A stretch of 48,270 nt of DNA. Source: Branchiostoma floridae. Lineage: Eukaryota > Chordata > Leptocardii > Amphioxiformes > Branchiostomatidae. Positions 35,601 to 47,600 of this stretch are shown here, piece after piece. Under the pieces are notes generated by a model. That model ran no database searches. It saw only the letters and a program-made list of their open reading frames with translations, and was not told where the DNA came from. Position numbers and translations under genes: made by a program. The stretch spans positions 3,756,689-3,804,958 of the forward strand of contig NC_049980.1 in NCBI RefSeq assembly GCF_000003815.2, written 5' to 3'. Within the stretch, counting starts at the first letter, position 1, and every line of letters begins with the position of its first letter.

Positions 35601-38600
35601 TTGTCATGAAGTGCCCTATGCATGATAACGGGGGCCGCCCTAATTAGATGCCCGCTTTTTTACGCGCTCGAACTCACGGCGCTCCATCACTAGTTGCCAA
35701 AGAGTGGTCAAGTTTTGATCAATGAATTTCTTCAAAAAAGAAAGGGAAGTGAATATGTGTAAAAAAATTTAATAGAAAAATAGCTTTTTGTTTGAACTTG
35801 GTTTATTTACCTTTCTAATCATCATAGTCAGTGGCAACAAACACGGCGTACTTATGCATAATAAGATCAGCCAAAAATCCGGGCATCTTAGGGCAGGGGG
35901 CATCTTAGGGCGGCCCCCGTTATGTTACGCAATAAGTTATTCACATTCCTATGTCTAAACACTACAGATTTCAAGATACTCGATACTAGAAGTACATTTG
36001 ACTATATCTTTAGATCCGACTGCACTCATAATGCTAAGATAAATACATTAAAGATTGATTTATGATTAGAAAAGATAGTGACACCCATGTTTATCCCCAT
36101 GTCCTGAAAGAGGTTTTCTTAGTATCCTATATTGTTTAGTTAGTAGAGCTAAAATCTATTTTGTATTCACCTTTAAATGTGTTTTGTACTTTAAACTTGA
36201 CCATACAAGAGCCACTATACTTTTTGTTGTGCCAAAAAAAAAACTGGTGCATGATAAAATGCAAGCCCACTTTTGCATTCGTGGGTCCTTTATGTATAAT
36301 CCATACTTATTTCATTTGTTAAATCTACATACATTGTAAAGGGAGGCCTTCGTACAAGCATATGCTTTTGGCCTCCTTTGCACTGTCATGTTCTTTTATA
36401 TTACATTGTAATGTATTTATTTATTTTTTCTTTCAGGGCCAAACAAATAAACAAAAAACAATAAACAACATGCTGGCATCTGATGGTATATACCTTATAC
36501 CATGTGTGTGTGTGTGTGTGTGTGAGTGTGTGTGTGCGCGCGCGCGCGCGCGTGTGTGTGTGTGTGCGTGTGCGTGTGTGCGTGTGTGTGTGTGGGTGTA
36601 CGTGTGTGCGCGTGTGTGCGTGTGTGTGTGTGTGTGATTTAGCACTAATCCCTTTCATGTTCATTAGTATTAGTTTGGAGATTCAGAAATATTGTAATCG
36701 AATTAGTTTGGTTTACCTTGTAGAGTGCGACGCCCTCTGGCGATATCTGTACGTACAGCCAGGTCTCGTGTTTCCGCGGAATTCCGGCGAACACGACAAA
36801 GATGTCGCCCTGCGACGCGATGGTGAAGTGGACACACTTCCCACCGTTGGTTGGGTCAAGGCGGTGAGCATTGGACCACTTGATGTTACAAGGTGCGTCA
36901 CCTGTCGTAGAGCTGAACATAAAAGAATACAATAAGTTTTTCATATGTAGTGTTCGCATATCAACAAGTATATGAGGCACTGAGCGCCATGTCCCTACTT
37001 GCATTTGAGATTATTCATAACTATGGCGTACACGCATTTTTGTTTTGTTTTATCATTAATCAGTTTATGTGTTCTTAGTGAAATATTCCCTTACTTCGTT
37101 TGAGAACTCAGACGATTTTGAAAAAAAATTTGTTTTACAAATACGTTTCCTATTTTATATGGTTGGATACTACTAGTAGATTATTAGAAATCTGCCAATT
37201 TTGTGGTACATATCAAAAGAAATATTTTGTATGATTTCCCTTGAATTTGTGTAACAGATATGCGCCTTCTATATCTGTTGGACGAAAGTGTTCAACCAAC
37301 CTATCTAAACTTTGTTTACACCTACTCTACATATCAATTCATAGTAAGTTTAGTAGCTATCAATTTTCTTCCAACAGTGACTGGTTTTAAGTTAGAGTAC
37401 GTACCTCCAAATCGCAAGAGAACACGAGACCAGGCCAGGCTTTCGTAGATCATCTGCCTCCTGCCCCGCCTCCTTGCGGAGAAGGGGTAGGTAGGATCTA
37501 CGCAAGCCTGGCCTAGTCTCGTGTTCTCTCGCGAGATCGACGCTAGGTCATTCTCCGTGACCAAGATGTGCTGTCAGACATCGAAAATTTGGAGGTACGT
37601 ACTCTACCTTTAAAACAGTCACTGTCGGAGGAAAATTGATAGTAACTGTATACATACGTGACTGATGAACCTCTTCAGCGAAATTCATAGTAAGATTATA
37701 AGACGTGTTGTTCAACAAGATCTCCTTGGTGATAATGGTGAAAGATGGTGGATGCTACAAGAAACATCTGACCGTTTGCCCTGAAATCAAGCCCAGTAGC
37801 TTGAGTAACTACCATTTTGGCATATCTTATTACCCGCATATGTAAAGTTCATCTGCGTATGTTCCACCAACCTTTGCCTGCTTAGGTGCTGAAGCAGTGA
37901 GTGGTACTCCGCCCTGGCGACTTGCAGTCCCTCCACCCAGCCAGGCAGGGCCGGCACGCTGGCGTTTGATGCTTCAAAGTCGCTTTCTGTCACTGTGAAC
38001 ACTCCCGTCTCCTCGTCATACGTCATTACAAGTCCCTGGACGCTGACCTGTGGGACGGTTATAAGTAATGATTATGATAGCCTTTATTGCACATTCATGC
38101 CCTATCGGGTTAGGTACATTCATGTANNNNNNNNNNNNNNNNNNNNNNNNNNNNNNNNNNNNNNNNNNNNNNNNNNNNNNNNNNNNNNNNNNNNNNNNNN
38201 NNNNNNNNNNNNNNNNNNNNNNNNNNNNNNNNNNNNNNNNNNNNNNNNNNNNNNNNNNNNNNNNNNNNNNNNNNNNNNNNNNNNNNNNNNNNNNNNNNNN
38301 NNNNNNNNNNNNNNNNNNNNNNNNNNNNNNNNNNNNNNNNNNNNNNNNATTCAAGTGTAGATTCAAAGTGTAAGATTCAAAGTATAAGGAGATTCGTTGT
38401 ACAAACTGCGCATGCATATTGAAATGCATTGTGTACAGATGTTAAATGTGTCAAAGGTGACAGCCCGAGACATAAACAAAAAACGTCTGGACATGTATTA
38501 AGCATGGTCTATAGGTAAGAACTATAAACAAATCGAGAGGGGGGGGTGCTTTGACCTATCACCCACGATGCATTTCACAGCGCACGTTTGTGAATTCTTG

Positions 38601-41600
38601 GTGTGACGTAAGCACTGGGTCAAAGTTCGTCGGAAGTCAGTACCGCCCACCGTCCTGGTTGAGAGAACGTTTTACATTGACCTTAATATGTTGTGATCCT
38701 TGTATGCAAGCGTACCTTATGTCCATTGACGTCGTTGCTACCCCCGTTGTCATAGCCATCGTACAGATGCGGCGTTTCCCCGGTCCTGAAGGAGAACCAA
38801 CGGTTGTTCTTAAACTTGACCGTCATCATCTCCCAGGCCTGGAGAATGCTGCTGATGCCGTACGGCATGTCGAAGATGATGGTGAACTCGTCCCCGCTGA
38901 CCAGTTCGTCCCAAGTCGGGGCGCCGCTGTTGCTGCCGTCCAGGTAAGCCAGGGTGGCGGTTTCACACCCGGGCTCTCCAGCGGACAACAAGAAGTCCGT
39001 GCTCAAGACGGGACCCTTAATATTAGAAAAAAAAAACAACAGTTAAAAGTATCTGTGAGTTTGTAGCGTAGAACAGACGCGTAGGGGTGGTGCCCATCTC
39101 CATTTCTGTAGTTACATATTTGTGCCAGACATTACGGCAGGGGCCTAGTCCGCTGATATGATGTATGATTAACTCCCATACTGTTCTTCACAAGTGCTGA
39201 GTGCTAGTTTAAGAAGTAAAAGTAGCATATACCATTCTTTTTTAGTCTTTGGTATGGCATGGCCTATGTATGCCTTACTACTGAGCTATTGCACCGATCA
39301 CGGAAAGCAGAACTCCAGTTAGAAGCTCTGACGAAGGTGTCTGAGAGACATCGAAACGTAAGCAATGTAAGTACCTGCTGGTTGTGTAAAAAGAATTTTC
39401 CTATATCCTATATTCTAATTACGATTTCAACAAGGAATTTCGTTGAAAATACTAGTCTAAGATGAGTAGGAAAGGCAAAAGAAATGTCTTCTTACTTCTT
39501 CCAGGTAAACAGTGATCGCCCGTCCAAGGGCCAACCTCCTCTTGGTTGCTTTCTCCGCAAGTTCTTCCTTCTTCTTGAAGTCGCAGTACCGAATCTCTGA
39601 TACCTCCCGAGTCTCGTTGTCAACCGTTGTCACAGTCTTCTCCTGGATATAGTAGTGTCGGCCTGTTCCATTTTCCACTTCCAGGTCACTGCAGAGATAA
39701 AGTGTTGGTACCGTGAATATTTTCATCAGTGAGTATTTGAATACCGCTTACGATATAATAGTTTATTGCAAATCATCATATAGTCAGGCGCCGAATACCA
39801 ATCAGAAGGCCCCATTCCATGTTGGTTATGACGCCGTAACACATAGATTCCTGCCAGCCGGGTGTTAAACAAAATCAACACCAGTGTTAATTCTGTTAAG
39901 CATCTAAACCAATCAGAAGGAGCGATATACAGGAAAGTAACCAATCAGAATATCACAGAGTATCGAGGAAAGATTGCACCCCACATCGGTACTGTAAGTA
40001 CCTCGAGCTCACACAGCCTCCAAGATCAGTGACGGGAGAGATCTGACGTGATCGGTCAGAGGGACTGGGTTCTTAAATATTTGGCTACTATTTGAATTCT
40101 TCGTTTCTTCTCAGACGACAGCCATTTTTTAGGGGGTTAAATCCCACCCGTGGCTATAATAATCTTCCAGGCCATCAACCAATATGAATGTTGTGGTGCA
40201 CCCTTTGTAAAACATTACAGGGGGTTATGCATGAAAAAAAGGGATCAGTAATGCTGTCCATTATTTGCTCCATATCAAGTCATAAAGACAGGCGACAGCA
40301 TTTTTTGTTTAGTTTTTTTGCATTTCAATGAGAACGACCCAAGGCAATTATAGAGATACCTCTGTCCCAGGCAGCCGAAGTCCACGTCACCGTTGGGAAA
40401 CAGCGAGTTGAAGTTGATGTCCAGTGCAGCCGTTATGGGCTTCATCACGAACGAGAAGGCTTTCGGGTAGTCCTTGATGGAGTCGAGCCAGGCTTTGAGC
40501 TCCGTGTTGAGGGAGGAGGTGTACATCTCGGTGATGGCTGCGGCGATCTGTTGGTCACCTCCCTGGACCACCATCAACTCGTTGCTGAACTCAAACGAAC
40601 TCCTGTAAAAACATTATGTTACAATTTAAAGACCTCATATCCGTACACACAATAAAGCGCTTACCAATAAGCATTCGACCAGTCCTCTGGTCCTTATCAA
40701 CTTGAAATGACCCAAAGCCTAAGACACACATCCGGATCGGAAATGTGACGTCAGCAAAGGGGCAAAGGTGCTTGGCAGTTGGTATCGGCCCCCGTCTCGG
40801 TTGAGGGAAGGTTGGTGGGCTCTGATGTAAAAACACTTGTATCCATACCTAAATACCTAATATATAGCTATTTTTCTTAGAACAGTAAAGGCCATGTATA
40901 GCCTGATTAAATCGATCGATGCTGCTCGACCAACATTCTCCGCAGCCTCCCCCTCAAAAAGAGACAAAAAGAATTTGCAAGTTAATAATTTGTCGCCTAT
41001 AACTAAGGCGGATTATTTTTTTCAAGAGAGATTCGATGTGTCAATTCAAATAGTCTTCACTTACGTCTGCTCAGTTTGAGAATCTTGGGAAGTTTTCTCT
41101 GTGTCTTGGCTAGCCTCTCCTTCAGAATTATCGGATTCCTCCTTGGTCTCATGCTTGTGGAACCAGCTGCTGGACTTGGTCATGCTGGCTTCTGCAGAGA
41201 AGGTGCTGAAGGTCTTCTTCCAGTCCGTCTGAGCTCTCTCCGAGAACGCCTGGACCGAGAGGTCCGAGCTGGCCTCCTTGGTCTTGATGATCTTCAGTTG
41301 TCCGCCGAACTTTGCCGACTGAATGTAGTGAGTTCCGTACCGAAGAATGAAGTTTTCTAAAAGTAGAATACGTCCATCCGTATAAATAGGTTTATCTGGT
41401 TGGTAAAGTACTCATACAGTACTCAAACAATCGTATCCAGCAATTCTAACACTGAAGATGGTGTCTATTTAAAAGAAACCGAAACGTTGGAAGTAAGTAT
41501 TATTCCGGTTGTGTTTGAAGAACCTTACTATAGAATACGTCTTCTAGAGGGACTTCATAGCATCACTAGATAGATGACTGAACTGAACTGATTGATAAAT

Positions 41601-44600
41601 ATGAAATAACTGTATTGATGATCAGAATTTGCTGTTTTGCAGATAGATAAAACAAAGAAAACTGAATCATAGCTAGGGTTTTGGGTTAGAGTTAGGTTTA
41701 CGTTGCCAGTTTTCCTGTCGTAATCTCTGGCTAAAACTTCATATCTCTAGAAATCATGCTGTTACTTTCAAAGATAACGGATATAGGTCACCCCACGGAT
41801 AATGGTGAAGTAGCGTTACATGTTCAGACCAACACTTACGGAACTTGGTGTCAGCGCCGATGGAGAAGTAAGACACCGGAAGCCTCAGGAAGTCCCACAG
41901 GAAGGCCAGGTTCAGGTCGGCAGGCTTCACGTCGTCCATAAATATCTCATACCTAAAGCAAAAAAACACGTTTTTATGAAATGTTATTCATGCACATTCA
42001 AAGAATGCTGTATTTGTTAAACATTTTTCATAGTCTTGACAAAAGAAAAACCAAAGGCTACTAAAAAAAGTTCAACAAAATGTTATTCATTTAACAGAAA
42101 ATTGAAATAAATTAAAAGCCTACAATGTATTATTCAGTCAATTTGCACAACGATTGAAACAGGTACAATGTATGGCAAGTAACATGTATTATTAACAACT
42201 ACAAATTTAAACTATCTACAGCAGTATACAACAGTATACCAATCTAACATAACAGAAAATGTGGCGGCATAGTGTATTTCACATCGTTAGAACACTACTT
42301 CTCTTTTGCATAGCATTATATATATATATTGGCCAAGGTTTCATGAGTAAAGATACTCCATAAGAACTAATGCATCTATGATGAAACATAAATGTTATCC
42401 CTCAACAGGGACGGGGGTGCCATAGACTTTCTGTAACTTATGATCACAGCTCACCGAGCCATGTGTTCTACCTGCTCATTTCTTAGTAAAGACCGGAGAT
42501 GCACAGTAGGAAATTTTGTTATACATTCAATTCTTTGTTTTGGAAGCTATAGTCTAGATTCGATTCCGAATGTTCTTTACCAACACAGATGAACTTCCCT
42601 GTTAAGATATCAAATTTCATGTCCCTGACTTCAAAGATAAAATAAGATGTGGAGGATAGAATTACCATATTCTCCAAGCAGACATTTCAGTCGTGTGTAT
42701 ACTAGTACTAGTAGTGGTCGGGAATTCTTAAGGCTGCCTCCTACTACCCCCGCGACCCAACCTCTGCTTGGAGAATAGGATTACCTGAGTACATTGATCT
42801 CCAACATTGCCATGAACGTCTGCTTGTTTGTCTGTTCCACCCCGCCTTCAGCTCTGGAACGCGCTTCGAAGTTCGACGACTCGGAGCGTCCACCGTTCTG
42901 ACTGGCGGCTCCTCCTCCCGCTGACCAACCAAGTCCGAACGCTCCTCCCACTGCGCCGTACCCGGACGCCTTGTTCAGCTCCTCTTGGAACATGGCTGTG
43001 GCTGAAGTGACGGCGGCCTTCTGTTCCAGGTACTGCCTGTATCCCTCCATGGAGGAAAAGGTGTTGGACTCGACGTCTGTGTCGTAAACGCCTTGAACTG
43101 TCATGGAGTCAGGCACCTCGTAATCTTCGTACCTGGAAAACAGACAGGATTCTAGATATGATTAATATGTATAGGCCTTTTCACACTAGTTACCACGCAT
43201 GCGCGGTTGTGAAGAACTCTGGGTAATATGTCAAAGTTGCAGGCCCCCAGAAAAATCAACATTCCGCCATTTTGCAGGCGTCATTACGTCCCGGATATTG
43301 TTACACAAATCGAAACAATGGTAGAGACCTCAGACTGTTGACGTCTGAGGGCCTTCAACTTGACATATTACCCAGAGTTTCTTTCACCAACGCATGCGTG
43401 GTAACTAGTGTGAGAAGGCTTATTGTAGGTAACATAGCAAATTTGAAGGCTCTTGAAACTGTACTGAACGTTGGACATGCTTATGATAACCCGGATATGC
43501 CCCTTATTGTAATGTATGGTCATATAAATGATAATGATATTTGAAAGATGGAAGTCATCCCAATCATAACTAATAGTATCGAATATGTTGTATTCATAAC
43601 ATCATACCGATGAGTGAAGTATTGCTTGGCACCTTTACTGCGATTCCCAATATACCAGGCAACGATTTTTCTGTAAAGATCCATGGGACGGTAACATCCC
43701 AGTGCAGTGTGTATGGTTGGGAAGGGGGAAACGAAGACTGGCATATTTGATTGCATTAAACAACAAATAGTATTCCCTACGTTTGGAGGTTGTTACAGGA
43801 CCGTTGTATGATGCTCCTCTTCCTGGAGTCAGCTGAGTACTCTCCTCTTCCGTCAAACCCAACACCCAGGAACGTCGCTCCGTCAATCAAACTCTGTAAA
43901 GAACAAGCATAGAATTATGTGAGATCGCGTGGCGCGTATTTGGCTCGGGACCGAGAGTTCTCGAGTTAGAATCCTGCCGTGTCACCGATCTTGTGCCCTC
44001 GGGAAAGGCACTTTACACGGCTTTCCTCGCTTTACTCCTCAGTACCTAGCTTCGGCTAGCTTTCCCTCGGATAGGGCGTTAAATAGAGGTCCCGTGTTTG
44101 GAAAGAGCCACACCCCACGCACTTAAAAAACCCACACGTGCGATTAGGACGATACACTACTCCGCACNNNNNNNNNNNNNNNNNNNNNNNNNNNNNNNNN
44201 NNNNNNNNNNNNNNNNNNNNNNNNNNNNNNNNNNNNNNNNNNNNNNNNNNNNNNNNNNNNNNNNNNNNNNNNNNNNNNNNNNNNNNNNNNNNNNNNNNNN
44301 NNNNNNNNNNNNNNNNNNNNNNNNNNNNNNNNNNNNNNNNNNNNNNNNNNNNNNNNNNNNNNNNNNNNNNNNNNNNNNNNNNNNNNNNNNNNNNNNNNNN
44401 NNNNNNNNNNNNNNNNNNNNNNNNNNNNNNNNNNNNNNNNNNNNNNNNNNNNNNNNNNNNNNNNNNNNNNNNNNNNNNNNNNNNNNNNNNNNNNNNNNNN
44501 NNNNNNNNNNNNNNNNNNNNNNNNNNNNNNNNNNNNNNNNNNNNNNNNNNNNNNNNNNNNNNNNNNNNNNNNNNNNNNNNNNNNNNNNNNNNNNNNNNNN

Positions 44601-47600
44601 NNNNNNNNNNNNNNNNNNNNNNNNNNNNNNNNNNNNNNNNNNNNNNNNNNNNNNNNNNNNNNNNNNNNNNNNNNNNNNNNNNNNNNNNNNNNNNNNNNNN
44701 NNNNNNNNNNNNNNNNNNNNNNNNNNNNNNNNNNNNNNNNNNNNNNNNNNNNNNNNNNNNNNNNNNNNNNNNNNNNNNNNNNNNNNNNNNNNNNNNNNNN
44801 NNNNNNNNNNNNNNNNNNNNNNNNNNATGGCGGACAATGTCATTCAACGATAAATACATGTAATTTTTGCTCAAATACCGTCAAAATATTTTATTTTCTT
44901 ACAAAACACAATCACTTGATCATTTTAGTCCATTTCTATTGGGTTTTGGGGTTATATGTGGAAAAAGTCGTATTTTAGAAAATTAAAGCTTGTCGATCCA
45001 AAATGGCGGACAAATTACGTCATTTTCTGACGTCATATAGACGTCAGTGTCGTCGTCATTGGCAACAAAAGACAGCAGACTTAGACGCTAATAAGATAAT
45101 CTTTATAGTCATCATTTTGTTCAATTCATTTAAGTATAGCGGAAATTTCATATTTTGACGATTTTAGCCCAAAATATGACATTATGACGTCATAATTACG
45201 TCATATTACGTCATAACGATACCCAAAATACAGAAAATATTAAACTTTACAAGTACATCATCCCCTCCAAATTTGGTGATCGTAACCCAAGCCGTTTTGA
45301 AATTATGAAGGGGGGGTCAAAAGAGCCCCCCCCCCCCCCTGGTCCCAGGAATCCCAAAAAAGCCTGGTCTAGATAGGGTTAATACTCTACCCTCCAAGAG
45401 TTATCCAGCACTCAAATGTCATGACTAGGGGGTGGGTACCAGTACGGTGTACCGGTACAAAACCGATTTTTCTTATCCAGGAAAACCGGACCTGAAAAAT
45501 TTCGGTAGACCGGATGTTGGTTCTATTGGAAAATGAACATATTTTATGATCAGGCATTCACACATTTGGGAGCTTACCGGTCGAAGAAAATAACAAGAGC
45601 GAAGTAGAGTAGAGTCTATAGTTATTTCTACCTAGTCTTACAGTCAATAGTACAGAGGCTTGTAGGATTTGAAAACTCCAGTGAGAGTCGACTACTCCAA
45701 AAAACAGATTTCTTTTCAGCAAAATTGACCATTGTTTTTAGTATTGTCCATTCACAAGTTTTCACGTGCTGAATCAGATCCAGGTTCATGTGACAGGTCC
45801 AAACCTGGACCTGATCGTCTATAGACCTGAACCGGACCTGGACCTGAATTTTCTATACTGGTACCCACCCCTAGCCATGACCATAGCACTTACGGGGCAG
45901 TTCGTCTGTGGTATCTTAGAGTCGTAACAAGGGTCTCCTGGTTCATAGGCTGTCCCAAAGCATCCATTCATCATCACAGGCCCGAGTCCGGTAGGGTAGC
46001 TGTACGCACTGCTCGGTCCCATGGCATCTTGTTCGTCTTCCCTAGCATAGAATATTGAAATAACGACATCTTATAACCATGACAACAATACACAATCGGC
46101 CTAATGTATAACGCTCTGTCACCTTTATCCGTGGGGTAACCTTTATCCGTTGTTTCAAGAACAGGGTGTTTATTTTTTTTATTTCAACCGACGGTGGTTT
46201 AACAACTGAATGTATATTTTGAAAATATTACAATTTGAAACCACCGTTCATCGACTTGATTTCCCCAAATATCCTGTTTTTAAACAACGGATATAGTTTT
46301 CCCCGCGGATAAAGGTAAAGAAGCGTTATGTTTTCCCCGATAGGGAAAACATATCGTTTTCGCTTAAGTATTCTTTTCATTTCTTCTTCTGTCAGGAACC
46401 AGTAATAGCTTAGAACGGCCGTGAAACAATCATAGCTTAGAATTGCATCGACATATGAACATCCTCCTAACACCCGGTCCCCAACGGCATTAACTTATGG
46501 GGCCCTGCTATCCCATTATGATTGTCGCCACAAACAAGCTGTCAACCAATCAGAGAATAGGCCTTTCTTGGGCTTGTTGTTGTCGCAAGCTGTCTCGCAA
46601 AGGCCGCTGGGAAGCTATCAGCCAATCATGTTACGTATTACCATGGCTTTGTTTGCTCACCATGCCTACGCCCAATATCCCCAACGGCTGACTGCCCATA
46701 TAAGGGTAATAAGCTCATCAATATTTATAAGTAGGGCGGTCCCTAACTGGTCAGAGTACACAAGGTAGCAGAGGTAAACACAGGAAGTTTTGACACGACT
46801 GTGGTTCCTCTGCGTAGGAGAATGCATATGAACTACGTACAGGTTTGCAATAGCAAAACCTTTTTTGGTAATTTATTTTACTTGCACACAATGCTATAAG
46901 GTCAGTCGAATTGCATTGTAAAGTTATGTTATGTAAATGACCAGGTCCAAAAGCCAAGTAGATGTAGATTTTTTTTACATCTCATACAATACTATAGGGC
47001 GAGTAGCTTGACAAAAGGCTACTTGGAAAACATATTCTAGTGTTAATACCATTTTAGTTTTACACATATGTAAAATCAGCAAACCACAAGCAAATCTATT
47101 TCAACAAACCAAAATGGCAGCTAGTCAAACTTTATGCTAACTGTTCTCATTTGTTTTCAAGACATCAGAGTTCGTCTCACAAATATGTAATTTTTCCACA
47201 TGTTTCCAGTTCGTAATACCACCTTTCCACTAGGACGGCGCTCTCGCCGCGCTCTCTCTGTGACCTAAAATTTGACAGATCGCTTAACGAAATGTATAGA
47301 AAAAAAAAACACGAATATTTTTGTGTGCTTTGTGTGTTTTGTTGTCTTTTTACTCACCCTTTTTGATTTTGTATGATAAACCCAGTGTGAAATCGAAGAT
47401 TACACAAATCCGTTTTAGGTCGCAGTGAGAGCGGAGCGCGATCGCCGTCTAGTGGAAAGGGGGTCTAAGGCTTAGGTCACATTTCAAAATCGGGGCCCGG
47501 CCAAAATCGGGGCCCGGCCAGGATGTTTAAAGAAACGAAAAATTACAATATATACCTAGAAATATACACAAATCATGCCCATGAATCTTATTTTGACATT

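Noticed and set aside
37787-37871. Extension of the exon at 37872 into [13 protein letters not shown] with donor GTAATAAG
   Set aside because: The longer exon would put the next exon out of frame; the donor at 37871 keeps it.
44826-45370. Possible gene start (atggcggacaatg) after the gap
   Set aside because: The frame stops after about nine codons; the rest resembles a dispersed repeat with tgacgtcata words.
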